This document shows, in pieces, positions 36,415 through 49,180 of a DNA stretch of 64,000 nucleotides. Every line of letters starts with the position of its first letter. Positions within the stretch are counted from its first letter, which is position 1. The notes under the pieces are model-generated. The model saw only the letters and a program-made list of their open reading frames with translations. It had not been told where the DNA came from and made no database searches. The stretch comes from Ulva prolifera (lineage: Eukaryota > Chlorophyta > Ulvophyceae > Ulvales > Ulvaceae): contig CM041203.1 of NCBI GenBank assembly GCA_023078555.1, forward strand, positions 2,957,981-3,021,980. Direction: 5' to 3'. The translations under genes and the position numbers were made by a program.

Positions 36415-37360
36415 GTCTGAACGGAGACCGACCTGTCGTCCCGAGGAAAAACTGAACAGGATACCAATGCTCCGCAACACAATCCCAAACAGGCTAGCCA
36501 GTATCAGCAATTTTTAAATTGGGCAGAAGTGTGCCGTGTGCCAGCAGATCCAACAGGTGACGTCTCAGCACGCGAGTGATCGGTGGCCACTGATCTTCGG
36601 AGCGCCACAGACTAATCTCCAGACCTCCTTGCGTGGACCTCTCTTGTGTTGCAACGCTGTCGATCGTTCATGAAGCTGCACGCTGATCGACGAGATGCGT
36701 GGAACAGATTGCACGCTTCGAGTACGCCGTGGTCACAGGTGAAGTCACCGTCGAGGTGCACGTTGAGTGTAATATGTGAGAGATAGCAAGTTCACTGGAT
36801 GACGCAAGTTGCGTGACATCCCCATTTGATCTTGTGTGCCCGTGCACACACAGAGAACCTGGACCTCTGCAGAGCTCTGTGTGTCGTACTTCGTTAGACA
36901 TCTGCTGAGTAACAATGCATACAAGCTTCATGATCATGCATCAAGCGAGCAGCACTGCAGCTTGTTACGTACGTAAGCTATCACTATGAGCACAAGTGAA
37001 CACTGCCTTGCATGTACTCGCAACCCACATCTTCTTGCTCCAAATTGAGAGTCACGTCAAAGTCCAACATGCTTTCACAAGCCCCGAGTGCATGGCATTG
37101 CCTTCCTCAATTCGAGTCAGGCCTAGCATCGTCAATTCCAGTCTCGACGGTGGGATGCATTTGCTGACCTGTTGAGCGCCCTTGGACTATCTCTGCCAGA
37201 TGATGTCGAGCTACAGCAGCGGAATATGACGCGTTCCTTGACACGGTCAGTGCAGCTGACCGAGCAAGCTTGATGGTCTCTGCAGTACAGGAACATGACC
37301 CATTTGCAATTGCTGGACACGTGGCGAGGCCTAGACTTCATTTCCAAGGACATATTCATG
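36415..37360. other. Intergenic, no gene recognised
   Basis: Minus-strand short ORFs at 36668-36937 and 37132-37413 show no known motif. The glutaredoxin promoter and the 3' flank of the transporter gene should be here. Confidence 0.35.
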
Positions 37361-40300
37361 TTAGTGCTGGAACATACCGCGTATTCTGGAATGGTGTCCG
37401 CCAGCAGCGCCACGCTGCTTCATTGAAATGACTTCGGACAACAGGAAGATGTGATGCTGCAGTGGGGAACAGTGGCTAGCACTTGGCAGCTGGCTCTGTT
37501 CGCCATCTCCCTCAGGGTGCACTCGCCTGCTGCCATCAGAGCTTCTGTGCAGATCGGTGGCCAGCTGGTACTTCTGCAGAGTGAGAGCGCTCCACCAGCG
37601 GAGCGTGGTCACCCCAAACATGCATAGGCTGAATCCAAATGCAATGCAGCACATGATTGGCACTATTGACGTCGTCTGGTTTTCTAGAAGCGGGAACGAA
37701 GCCACTGTTCCTGATACACATGCGGTGGTCAAAATGGAATCTGCAAGGACACACGTTACTTGCTGAGGCTTGTTTTGTCCCGTAGCTGGGACAACGCTGA
37801 TAGCTGCTCCATGCGGTAGCGACTCTCATCACAGGTAGCTTGCACGAACAAACAGCATCAGCGTTGACAACGATGGAAAAGCGGAGCGCACAGCAGAGCA
37901 TCGGGACTCTTGCCAAGCGGGACAGGCCTGTTGAGGGTCGATCAATGGTGTCTTCAGCCTTCGCATCCAACGGGTTAGCTGTGAAGTGGTCATCTGAATC
38001 AGTCAGGGAATCCTTATATTGCTGTAGCTGGGTGTGGGTGTACATCTCCATCAGGACAGCCTGTTTGTCGTCTGCTGGAGAGAATGACCGTTGTGCTACC
38101 TCCTGCGACAGTGCCTGTGCTCTCAAATTGGCAGACCAGGTATGCAAATGGCTGAAATATTCAAGCAACACAAGGGAGCTGGTGAACGTCAGCGACCCCG
38201 TCCGGGTAGCCTACATCAATGATGGGCTGAAAGTGCTTGGGGATGCAATCAGAGATATGAAGTTGTGAAACCATACCTCATTCAGTATTGGGTCATAAAC
38301 ACGCTTGCAGCCTGACTTGAATTGCTTGATTCCTTGGTGCACCAGTTTGGCCGTGTCGTTGTGCTTGATTGGGTACAGAAACTTCAGGCAGAAAGACAGG
38401 ACAGCACAGGAAAACGGAAGCATGACGAAGGTGACTTGTATGAATCGCTTGACGTTATCATTTTGCGCTTGCGCAACCCCAGCAATTGGTTGCACAAAGC
38501 CAAGCAGATTTATCACAGCCAAGGGCACAGCGCTTGCGGGGATGGCGACAAACTTTGGTATCAACGTGCTGAACACTGCGAACGAGGCTTCACTCCTGCT
38601 TTTGTTTAGAAACTCATCATAGTCTATCACATCAGACTGCACGCACAGAGCTCATGAGCAGCTGCGTCATGCTGGCCGCCACATGCTGGTATCCCCAAAT
38701 GGCTGCTGCGACAGGAAGACTTAATGAAGCACATCAGAAAGAGATGAGCTGGCAATAGTCATAGCATCACAAGCACAGCATGGAATCTGCTTGTGCGTGC
38801 ACCATCCACTCTGTACATAGGGAGAGACTAGCACACCATGATCGTATTGACCAGGAATTGGCCTCCAACTGGGATGCCATTCAGCGCCCCAGCGGCCAGG
38901 ACCAGGTAGCTGTCACCTTGACCCACAGCAAAGAACATCAAATTTGTGAACTGCACACAGGCAGCGATGTTTGTTTACCACAATCATTGCAAAGTAGAGA
39001 GGAAGTTAAGGAGATGTGCGCACAGCGTTGACAAAGTTGAATGCCTGCCATGCCACAAATTTGCCCACTCTGCGAGCGAGCCAAAGCCACGCAAGACTGG
39101 AGATCATTGCTGTCACCAGCAAGATGATTACAAACAGTGCCATACAGACCTGCAGATAGCACATCTACGTCAACGATATCAATATGACATGTTCTTTGCA
39201 CATGCTAAAACGCGTGACAATAACATGTATGTGACATGCAAGCCGTTGGACTGCACAAGAGCATGCGGCTGACCAGGTTGCAGCCTACATAGACTTGGTA
39301 CACACGTTGGGATCCATTGATTGACCTTTCTCTTCTGCAGTGACTCCGTTGGGTGCAATCACATATCGAATGTAGAAAGGGAACATTGTGACAAGGGCAG
39401 CCAAAGCCAAGCCGTCCAGTGCCCAGGCACCTGCAAAAATTTTGGGCCTGATAAAGTCTTGCTGGTATTTTTACCACGTCTGGAATTGATCACGCCATAC
39501 GTCACACACTCTCATTTGTCGTCCACACCATGTTCCAGAACACATACCTAGCAGTGGTCGGAATGCTGCATTGTTGAGACTACGCATTACGCTTGAAACA
39601 AGCGGCATAGCACATCGCTGAGCCTGTGCTTTCTCTTTCACCTTGTAACAGAGAAGCTGCATGGTCACTATGTGGTACACTCCAAATGCAACTGCTGTGC
39701 TCACAAAGCCAAGTTGCAATGCCTCCAGGCTGCTCATTTCATATCGGTCAAGTGTCAGCGGGGTGTCTGGGGGCTTGTCTTTGCAGATAGACTCGATTGT
39801 TGAGATTGCTGTCTCATACCAGTAATGCGTTCCATTTGTGTAGCGGTGCTGCACGGCAACGCCAGCTTCTATGAAATAGGTTTCAACGACATGCTAAGCG
39901 GCATGTACCAAGCCCACGTACCTCAAAGCAGAAGTCACCCTCACCACCTTGGCAAAACTCCCCTGTTTTGTTTGTGGGCACAGTGTCAGTGAAGTCAATG
40001 TAAACCAGCTGATCTGGCAGGGTACCATGTAGCAATTCGTCTGAGCTGCTGTCACCATGGAAAACATAGCTGCAAGGAACAACTTCGGTGGATGATGAAT
40101 ACCATCTTGCACCAACTGCAATCAACGACGGTGAGATGGCACCAACAATCATGCCCAGCATATTGAACAACTTCTGTACGAAAAACAGTTTGCTGCGTTC
40201 CTGCAAGGCAGCCAGTCATAAAAGACGAGGCCCTCTGGCAAGGGTCCAGTAGGTAGCCGATCAACACAGACAATGGCACTATGAAAGGCGACAGCTACCT

Positions 40301-41570
40301 CAGGGTCAGAGTGGAGCTCAGGTCCTAGCGCTTCATAAGGAATGTTGGTCATGGTATCGCTGCACACAGTTTTGTAAAGTAAAGTAAATCTAAATTTTGT
40401 GAGAGTGACTGCATTATTGGTGTCTAAGAAGGGCAAAACAACCAGCACGATGGTATGTGCACAACATGAAACGGGAACAGCCATTGGCTGTATCCTGCTA
40501 CATCTCCCACAGACAGACATTCGGTTTAAGAAAGTGCACAACATACACAGGAGCATCAGACTGAAGTTGGGCGCGCCTGAGGTAAAATAAGATATAGGTC
40601 ACCCCAAACCAGTATCCGGCAAGCAAATTTTGGTTTGGTTCGACTGTGCTGAACCCATCCACATTGCTACCATATTGGAAATGCCCATCTGGGCTGTACA
40701 TCTGCATAGAGTGAAACTCACAGCCACAACAGGTAATTGTTGAGAGCGCAATTCACTTTTTGACTGAATGTTGGTCTACATGCATTATCTTGATTGGCTT
40801 CAGCTAGTGTGGCACATGCTTTGCCTACCACGCATGTCGGAGCACAAAGCAAACCTTCTCACCAGGCGAGTTCGGGTAGAATGGTGGTGGGTAAAACAGG
40901 GCCGTGAAGAAAATACCTGCAGTCATAAAGGAGGCAACTCGTACTCATAAGCCCATTCAGTATGGTCGCAGATTTCCAAGCATGATTGCAGATTTCAGAA
41001 AGTGTGGAAACTTCTCACGGCACTATTGCAGATTTACAGGGAAGCACCATATAGAAACGGCCCCCAGAACATATATGGCTTGCGGCGCCCTGTCACACCA
41101 AACCGTCGGACGGTTGTGTCCGAAATCCAGCCCATTAATGGATCACTGATGACGTCCATGGATCTCGCCCATGCTGTGAAGAAAGCTAAAAAAGCCAGGC
41201 TCGTGCCCATATTCACTGCAATTCAAACAGTTTAAGCGTTGCACGGAAATTGGGAACTGTTACGGGCTACTCAGCCAGTCATGATTTGCAGCGTCCACAA
41301 AAATATCGTACCGTAAAAGTCGTTCGCGTAAAGGGCGATGGTGATTGTCAGGGAAGTCGTAGAGAAGGCTGGTAATCCATACCAGAGCCGATGTGACCAC
41401 TTCAATGGGGCTTCGATCTCATCAGCTGAAATTGATCTCATAGCTCGTACAGATGATTCCGCGTCGCTGCTCTGGATTGACATTCGTTGGCGCGAACTTG
41501 ACGTTTTGCTGATTTCGTCATGCCAGCTCACAGCAGAGCCCACAGCCGATTCTGCCCCTCCTGAGCTCAT
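37361..41570 (-). CDS. MFS transporter of the GPH (glycoside-pentoside-hexuronide:cation symporter) type
   Basis: A 12-helix transporter of the MFS_2 clan, which includes sugar:cation symporters and animal MFSD2 and MFSD12; the substrate is not predictable. The ATG at 41570 precedes a Ser-rich cytosolic leader. Exons: 41570-41312, 41215-41048, 40916-40863, 40701-40577, 40359-40299, 40200-39922, 39848-39548, 39430-39306, 39149-39024, 38950-38837, 38636-38277, about 38215-37840 and about 37733-37361. Signature motifs are ARSMDVISDPLMGWISD (helix 2-3), GVTGRRKPYMFWGPFLYG, MTNIPYEALGPEL and SDVIDYDEF (loop before helix 9). A large loop at 40200-39650 (with NGTHYWYETA) separates helices 5 and 6 or so, and is longer than in bacterial GPH proteins. 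Intron 40576-40360 has a GC donor (CTCAG|GCGCGC). The last two exons, with a hydrophilic loop and a final hydrophobic pair, are less certain. Confidence 0.85.
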
Positions 41571-42444
41571 CAATGTATGGACCTCTTAAACAAGTATCGA
41601 ACTACTTCGCTGCTTTGCCTGCCGTTGTTTTGTTGGAGCTGCTGCGAATATGGATGACACGAGATGCGAGCAGTACGGAGGTATTCTGCTAATTTAGGTG
41701 GCAGCCGTCCAGCTACTGGCAGCGATTGGCCTTGTGGAAAAGCGTGGGTGTCACATCGATGACAGGAGCATTCATTTTGCTACTGCTCTGTCCACACAAT
41801 GGGCCTGATTTGTGTGCGTGAACTTGCGATACGGACATACAAGCACAATACGCGCACCACGCGCAAAGACACCCTCACGCGGAACTTCACCACAATATCA
41901 TTCTGCCTATTTCCGAATACACGGGCCCTCGCGTTCAAGTGCTCAGTCTACGCATGCATGGCTGAACCATCAGCACAAGGTAACAGTGCTCCAGGACAGC
42001 AGGTACGTGCACTGCATCCTTACACAAGTAGAATTGGCTCATGGTATAAGAACATATTTCGATGTCAAATTTATCAGAGGTTCGCGATTTATGTGGCATC
42101 ATGCAAATGGACAATGCTCACGTTTCAAATGATAAATCATTCACCACATTTCAAACCAATTCAATGCCAGCCTGAATGCTCGACAATGCTAGCAAGATTG
42201 TACAGGCGAGCGCTTCAACAGACGATTAGATGGCATGACATTGATATGCATCATTGTTCATGACTCGAGGGGAAGCTCTTTAACACTGGCCTTTCTACTC
42301 CACTTGCAAAAAATGCACGCACAATGCCCGGCAAATAAGCTACAGTTTCCAGCAGCCTCGCCCGAATGCATGAACTGTGCTCAACATACGCATGGGTATA
42401 GATCAGAATTGATCGCAGCCTCATCAGTACATGATCAACTGTGC
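41571..42444. other. Intergenic, no gene recognised
   Basis: Promoter side of the transporter and 3' flank of CSE1. The longest ORF (154 codons, 41799-42263, +) has no recognisable motif and lacks splice or conservation support. Confidence 0.4.
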
Positions 42445-45400
42445 CTATGAAATGCTCACGCCTGCAGCTTCCAAAAACCCCTTCAACTGAGTCAGCAATT
42501 CCTGAGCAGCACCCTGTGGCTGAATCAATGGTGCTATTTGACCCGGATGTTTCTGGGAGAGCCGGCCTAATGACTGTGCAAGGAAGAGCTTCGGATCTTT
42601 TACCTGCAAGGTGCAAACTCTCACAAACACTGCCTTGACCTCATGTAGTCTGCAGGATCTCAGATGTCACAAGGCCACTGACACACAGTTCATGCATACT
42701 AGGCCTGTCGTTAAAATCCATAACGTGATCTTTGATGCCACACCTCAGGGCAAATTGGCGGTGTCGGTAGCCTTGCATTGGAGAGCTGCGAAAACTCATT
42801 GCTGTATTCCAGAATGTCGTTCATATCTTCTTGGAACTCTTCTGACAGGATCTCTCCAGTGTCAGTGGACATGAATTCCAATAGACATACAAGCAGCTTC
42901 TGCCAAGCTCCGACGTCCTGAATCAACAAGTCAACACAGTAAATGTCAGTCGAGTAATTCTACACAGGTTGTCTGCGACATATGCAAGTCTCATCCTGAC
43001 CGAGTCATTACTCTGCAATTCCATGTATGTCATCCTTGTCACATGTGCCTCAAACAGGGCCGGACGCACCGAAAGCAGCGTGTCTGACTCGCATAGCACT
43101 CGGGTAGTTGCTACCGCAACAATACGTTTATCGTCAGGAACTCCAATCTTTGCAATGTTATTTGGAAGGACTTCTGTGAACACTGCTTTAGAGGAACCTG
43201 CTGATCCTGCTTCCATGCAAGGAAGCACAGTATCTGGGGTTTGCATACATATCATGCGTGATAACACCAGCAAGAAGCCAATGGTTGTCTTGTGGCTGCG
43301 GCGAGAAGTGAGAACTCCGAACAGCAGCTTGAACACCTGTGGTAAAAGTGGGGCCAGGACCTGCAGCAACGTTCTTGTCTGTGTTTGTGTCGCTTGCTTG
43401 CAGACACTAGCCAATTGAAACAAGAGCCTATGCACTCGGTAACTGCAATCACGGATAGAGCCAACATGTGTAGACCTGGAGGTCTTATGATGAAAGCTTG
43501 AAGCAACTTTCGGACTGGGGGATGCGAGAAGTGCGCATGAAGACATTCTCGGACCTGCATTGGGACATATGCAACAATCGATGTCAGGAGCGCCGTTGCA
43601 TGTTCAAAGTGCCGTGGACGCGACAGAACCATCTGGAAGATCCCAAGCAAAGGGTTCACGAAATCTTTTTCAACTATTGCAGCAGCCGCCTTGAGCAGGT
43701 ATGCCTGCATCAGAATGACCAAAGCCGGGATGTTGCCCTGCCGCACCCAGTAGTGCTGCTGCAAGAAAGGCTTCAGCATCACCTGCATCAAGTGCAGGTG
43801 AGTGGATCATGCAACACCAAGCCGCCTGAGGATCAGATCAAGCACAGGTTTAGCAATTAGCTGACCAACATTTTACGTCATGTACCACAAACGAGGACAA
43901 GAATCAGCATGAGGATCTCACATCAACATATTCAGGCCGAAGCTCCTGGTTGCGGACAATCAATAGTGCAAATATCTGAAATACGTAAGGCTGGAACTCT
44001 TGCACATCTTGCTGAAGCACATGGTCGAAGCAAGGAAAGAGTTTATCCTCCAGCAGCTTCAGAGTTGGTACATCTGCTGCGGTGGCATTGATCAGTGCTG
44101 CTACTGCATCAAATAAGCAGTGATTGAAGCCTGCAAACCGTGGGTTTTTGCAGACCTCCAGAAGCTTTGCTGTCATCCTGCATACACCACAATAGGCACT
44201 GTCATGCCAGAACGAAGCCAGAAGATTGTTGCTGCATTGATGCTGCAGTATGTCCCGCGCACCAGTCCAGGCAGCCGCCAGCTACCGGAATAATCTGAGG
44301 CCCCACAAACGCCACCACCCGCATGACAGCCCGGATCAGGTACTCATTCTCTGTGCTGTCTGCCTTCCCCAACGCAGCAAAAAGTAACTGTAGAAGTTGA
44401 TTCAGGTGCTGCGCCACATCTGCTGGCACAAATAAAGGCTGCCGATTGATCCGAAGGGCAAGCAACTTCTCGACGACGATGGCAGCGTAACTGTGAACAA
44501 CATTGTTTTCAGCCTGCAGAAGGCATATCACAACCGGGAACGCCTCCAGCAGCTTCTCCTTGGGAATTTTGCTGCGGAAGAGATACAGATACCTGCACAG
44601 ATACGCCCATGAACCAGCAGTATGGCTACAAAGTGCCATGTCGTAACATCTTCTAGCGATGCCCTGTTCACATCAGTGTGCCTCAGGACATTGATGTAAG
44701 CACTGCCAATGACAATTGGTTGAATCTCACTTTGACACTCATAAGCGATTTAATGAGTTCTGATGAAACAATCGTCACAGGATGGTCCTGTCTGCAATGA
44801 AGTTGCACACCTGAGGCCATCAGCTTTCAGCACGGGTCGCTCGTTCACATCAGCAGTGGTCAGCTCCGGGACAATGTGCTGTTGCAAAAAAGAAGTGATA
44901 TCCACTAGTTCATTAATTGTCGTTGCACCAGATGCTGCAGTTTTGCCTTTGACTGCAAGTGCCATGACCATGTACAACGCGATGTCTTTGGTCACCCAAT
45001 TCTCGGCTGGATTCTCAGAATACTGTTGCAGCAAGTGGGTGGTATAGCTGTTGATGATCTGGGTTGTCTCAGCAGGAAAGCGGTCAGCAAGGCACCTCAC
45101 AAAATCACAAGCTGCTCGCCGCCGAGTGTCTGTATCAGACCCCTCCAGATCGCGCCGTAGAAATTCTATGTAGTTGCTTTCGAAAGCCTCCTCGTCCTCA
45201 GCCCGAAAACGCACATTTGGTATGATAATGCCCTCACATATCTGCATTCCAGGCAACGAGCATGGCACTGGAGCGCAACCATCACAATGTCGTCACAGGG
45301 CTCATCCACATGTCATGTTGTCAAAGCATTGTTTACTGATAATATCGACATGGGCTAGCAACATACTGAGCAACACGCTAGATGATCAGAGAGCCGCCAC

Positions 45401-47296
45401 GACCAGAAAAATCATGGTTCAAGTGGTTGATATGGAGTACCATCATTTTACAGTGCAGGCAAGTGCACACCTGCTTTATTGTGTCACCTGAGGCGAAAAG
45501 CTTGTGATGTGTCGACCGACAGACAGTCGTCAGGAATGAGATTGCAGCAAGAGCCAGGTTGTCCTGTCCACTCTTGGAGCTGCAAGCCACAAGCAGGCCC
45601 CAGATTGTCGTCATGAATGTGGATAAGTATGGCTGAATCTCCTCTTCTTGCATCTCCAAGAATTGATGGCAGCACTGTACAACTTGGGCCTTGACTGCGT
45701 CCCTACAGAAAAAAGTTGACTCTGGTTGGTGGTTGCAAGTCTGCAGGCCACAAGGTTTGGTGGGGCTGTTGGCTGATGCACTTGGATATGTTACCAGCGT
45801 TGCAGGCGGTATACATCCAGGCAGATCAACACTCCACATGTACTCTACCACAGCAAGAAGCATGTATTGAGTCTGGCAGCCCATGGCCTTACGAAACAGC
45901 ATGTATTAACTTTGATCGCTTTCGGAAGCACACCTGCGGTACCACAACAACAGTATGCCTGTTAATCATTGGCAATCGCATGCCCTCCACGATGCAGCAT
46001 GATGCAGCACAGTGCATAAGCAGGAATCTGACAGCAAGAGCAACCCAGGATCGCACTCAGCACTTTCGACATCACTGTCAGCCTCCTTCAGAGTTTCATC
46101 ATGGAACTCGAGCCACGCTTTCCAAACTTTCATCCACCTTTCTGTATATTGCTCCATGTGAATGCTTAGCCCATATACGTTCAATGAATAGACAATGTCG
46201 TTTCCTAACCTCACAACATGACACAGCTGCTGCAGCACTTCACGCTTTCCAGCGGCTGACGCAGCTGCCCCACCCGCTGCTTCGACGGTTTCCAGCACAG
46301 CAGCAGCAGCTGTGGTCTGACAGTACTCAAGTGTGTCATTTGATTGCTCAATTGTGCTCTTCCGGAATGGGTGGAAGATGGAAGACATAGCATCAAGTGC
46401 AGCAACTTGTGTTCCAGGGGCTGCAGAGCGCAGGCTCTGTACCAGCTCCGGAAGCAACACTTGCCACTTTGATGGGAAGTCAGTCGCAGCAATGAGTGAG
46501 AGCGCTTCATTGAGTTGCTTGCGAATGGCAGCGCTCGAACTGAGCATAACAGAGAACAGAAACTTCTTGATATTCTCCTGCACCAACAAGGCTTCAGCAA
46601 CACCGCAGCGCTTCCTCTCTTACGTGCTGAAAACATTTGGCAGGAATCGATGTACGCCGACAAGAGCCACCAGACGCCACAGAACTGTTGTTCAAATTGA
46701 AGATGGCTTGACGGGCGCATGCACACCTTCTCCCCATCCTGGATGTTGATGCTGGGCGATTCACCTTCCCCAATCTGCACAACAGGAATCGTGCTTTAAA
46801 CCCTGCAACACCGATTATTATTTGATTTCATTCAGGCTGACACATCCATGCAGAGGCATGCGCGCAGGTGGAGCTTTTGCGTAGGGCTTGTGCGTACTTG
46901 CCAGTTGGCTTTGACGGAGTTCTTGAAATTCAGCGCCGCCGCAAGTTTCACAGAGTCATCCACATTATCCATGCCTACAATCTGCACGACAGCGAGCAGT
47001 TTCGCTTGCCTGAGCATGGCTGAACGCGCGGTCAAGCAGCAGTATCGGCAACAGTCGAAAGCAGCGAAGCACTCACCTCCAAAGTCCGAACAACGTATCC
47101 AGGTGAAGTCGACTGTTGCTTCAATGTTGCTTCTGCTTCGCTCAATGCAGCCTGCAACAAATCTCACACATATCCATGCAAAACTACGCCTCAAGTCGCG
47201 ATCGCAGCCTCCAGCCCCCAGTACAGCACGTACCGAGCTCGGCGGAGCAACTGTTGTTTGAAAGCATTTGATGAGGATAGGAATTGATTCACCCAT
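42445..47296 (-). CDS. CSE1: CSE1/CAS (exportin-2), importin-alpha re-exporter
   Basis: CSE1 is a HEAT-repeat karyopherin that returns importin-alpha to the cytoplasm with Ran-GTP. The ATG at 47296 gives MGESIPILIKCFQTTVAPPS. Exons placed: 47296-47234, 47151-47077, 46981-46898, 46774-46727, 46577-about 46050, 45702-45471, 45241-44811, 44592-about 44300, 44177-43921 and about 43791-43550. Further exons lie at 43360-42975, 42929-42740 and 42630-42445. The importin-beta N-terminal domain is visible (VKLAAALNFKNSVKANWQ), then SSAAIRKQLNEALSLIAATD. The family's best-conserved stretch is present: ICEGIIIPNVRFRAEDEEAF, NYIEFLRRDLEGSDTDTRRR and VNERPVLKADGLR. Downstream come STENEYLIRAVMRV, DVQEFQPYVFQIFALL, VRQGNIPALVILMQAYL and the end QSLGRLSQKHPGQIAPLIQ. 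Phase agreed at the first five junctions. The tail exons are approximate. Confidence 0.93.
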
Positions 47297-47940
47297 TGTT
47301 CCTGTGGCCTGGTATGGAACAGTCATGGTCTCGCGTGACGAGCCCCGACACAGCTGCAAGCACGATTACAGCTTCGGGTGCATGAGAGTGAGAACGAGTG
47401 ACATTCTGTTGCAAGTGACATGATGCCCGTGGTCCAGGCAGAGAGAATTCCAGAGCGTACAAGCGAAATTGTCCAGCCGTGTCGAGGCGTGGCTGACGTG
47501 CTCAACGGATGGTATCTCGTTGATGGTTGAGCGGGGTTGGTCCAATCGCCACCCGCCGACGCGACGTGACGTATCCGTATTCGACGTTCCCCCGCCCGCC
47601 CGTCCACCCGTTTCGTCCTCAGCCACGGAAACCTGGTCCGCCTGCAGCAAATGGGCACATCGCGATCGAGCAAGAGTCACTGGGCGGGATCACAAGCTGG
47701 CAAACTGGAGCCACGTCGAGCCGCCACCGACATGTGCACGGCAACACACCCACACATGCCATGCTACGAGCTGGACTTGGTGTCTCCGTGCTGGTGTGGT
47801 GCTCGTGCGCTTGGGTGCCGATGTGGTGTTTATGCGTCGCTGTAAAGCTGCGCCGGAGTGGCTGGGGTGACGTGCGGGTATCGTACTTTTGGAGACAGTG
47901 CTGTTGTCATTGGGCTGCGGGGTGTCACATATACTGTGCG

Positions 47941-49180
47941 GTGCCTTTGGTGCTACTTGCCTCTTTGTCCTTAGATCTGTAGCACATACTACGCACGTAG
48001 GCCACGCACCGACCCATGGATGTGTGCCCCACCCAGCAGGTGCAATGCTTGAAGGCCTGGAAATGAATCAAATGGTCTTGAGAGTTATTGCAGACAGGAA
48101 CGATCGAGTGGCGGTTTGGAGGGTGACTCACATGACTACCCCGATGTGGTCGTGGGTACAATGATTCATCATGATGCCTCACCATGCCTTGGATCAGGGC
48201 CTCTGGCACACATCACATTGCGATTACTCCGGCTAGGCGGGTCCGATGGGTGTGCGGGATGCCTTCGTTGGCATGTGCGGGGACTGCGGAGACGGCTTGG
48301 GCGCTGCATTGTCCTGGGTGCGGTGCGGCGTGGGCCGGCGAGGCTGCGAGGCGGAGTGCCGGGCTGGCGTAGTGTGCTGTGGCTCGGTGGGGTGGGGGTG
48401 GGTCTTGGGGCTAGGGCGGCCCCCGGCAGTCGGGCGGCCATGATGGGCGGCCTCAGGCAGCAGTGTGTTGGGTTTGGCCCTGTCGTCCGGCGGCGGGCGT
48501 TGTGGTGTTGGTGGTTGTGATGTTGTGTGTCGGCCGTGGGGTCTGTGCGTGCGTGTGTGGGTTTGGGTTTGTGCACATGGGTGTGTGGGTGTGTGCTTTG
48601 CGGTCTGCGGATCTGTGTCTTTTGCTGCGCCGGTGATGGGTTTTTCTTTTGGGCGTGGTGGGTTTCGCGTGCGTGGGTGTCTGTGTGTTTGCTTCGTCTG
48701 TTTGCTTCTTTCGCGGTGCTGCCCGCCTTGCTGCCTTTGTCCTTGTAACACATCACATTGCAGTTCCGATGTGCGTTCGCCGGGCGGTGATGCGTATTTA
48801 GCCGCCTAGGGCGCGCACATGGTGGGGTTTCCAGGATAGCGCTGCCGGGTGGATTGCGTTCGTGTAGGCACGAGTGGACATTGCGTGTGTGTGAGTTTGG
48901 GGGGGGGGGGGGGGGATTTGAAATTTTTGCTTGGCTGGTGTCGGTGGACTGGGTTATCTCGGTGATGTCGCGTGTGTGTGAAGTGACGGCTGTGGCTTAT
49001 GCGTGCGGTGGCTTATGCGTGGATTCCTGTTGTTTTGTGCGCGCAGGACCTGCGGTGCTGCCCGCCTCTCTGACTCTGTCCTTGTCACACATCACATTGC
49101 GTTTCTTGTGCTCTCCCTCTTGGTCCTGGCGGTGCTACCAGCCCCTCCGGCTTTTTCCTTTGTAACACACATCACATCGC
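47941..49180 (-). repeat. Cluster of dispersed short repeats (copies A, B, C, E and a partial)
   Basis: Copies lie at 47941-47987 (degenerate), 48207-48222 (only the ACACATCACATTGCG end), 48715-48771, 49054-49100 and 49122-49180. On the plus strand each runs GGTGCTGCCCGCC or GGTGCTACCAGCC, then a TTTGTCCTTGT core, then AACACATCACATTGC. Copies B and C are head to tail and almost adjacent. They match the copies at 19678 and, reversed, at 4959. Confidence 0.65.
48899..48915. repeat. 17-nt poly-G tract
   Basis: Uninterrupted G run on the plus strand within the G+T-rich spacer. Confidence 0.9.

Noticed and set aside
41799..42263. 154-codon plus-strand ORF upstream of the CSE1 3' end
   Set aside because: Composition looks like intergenic sequence, and there is no motif or overlap with splice signals.
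48555..48575. GGGTTTGGGTTT, suggesting an internal telomere-like tract
   Set aside because: Only two units, and not the TTTAGGG or TTTTAGGG repeats of green plants; better explained by the general G+T bias.
48169..48756. 195-codon minus-strand ORF rich in Pro, Thr, His and Arg
   Set aside because: It is the shadow of a G+T-skewed stretch, with overlapping open frames of similar low complexity, no conserved motif and no splice support.
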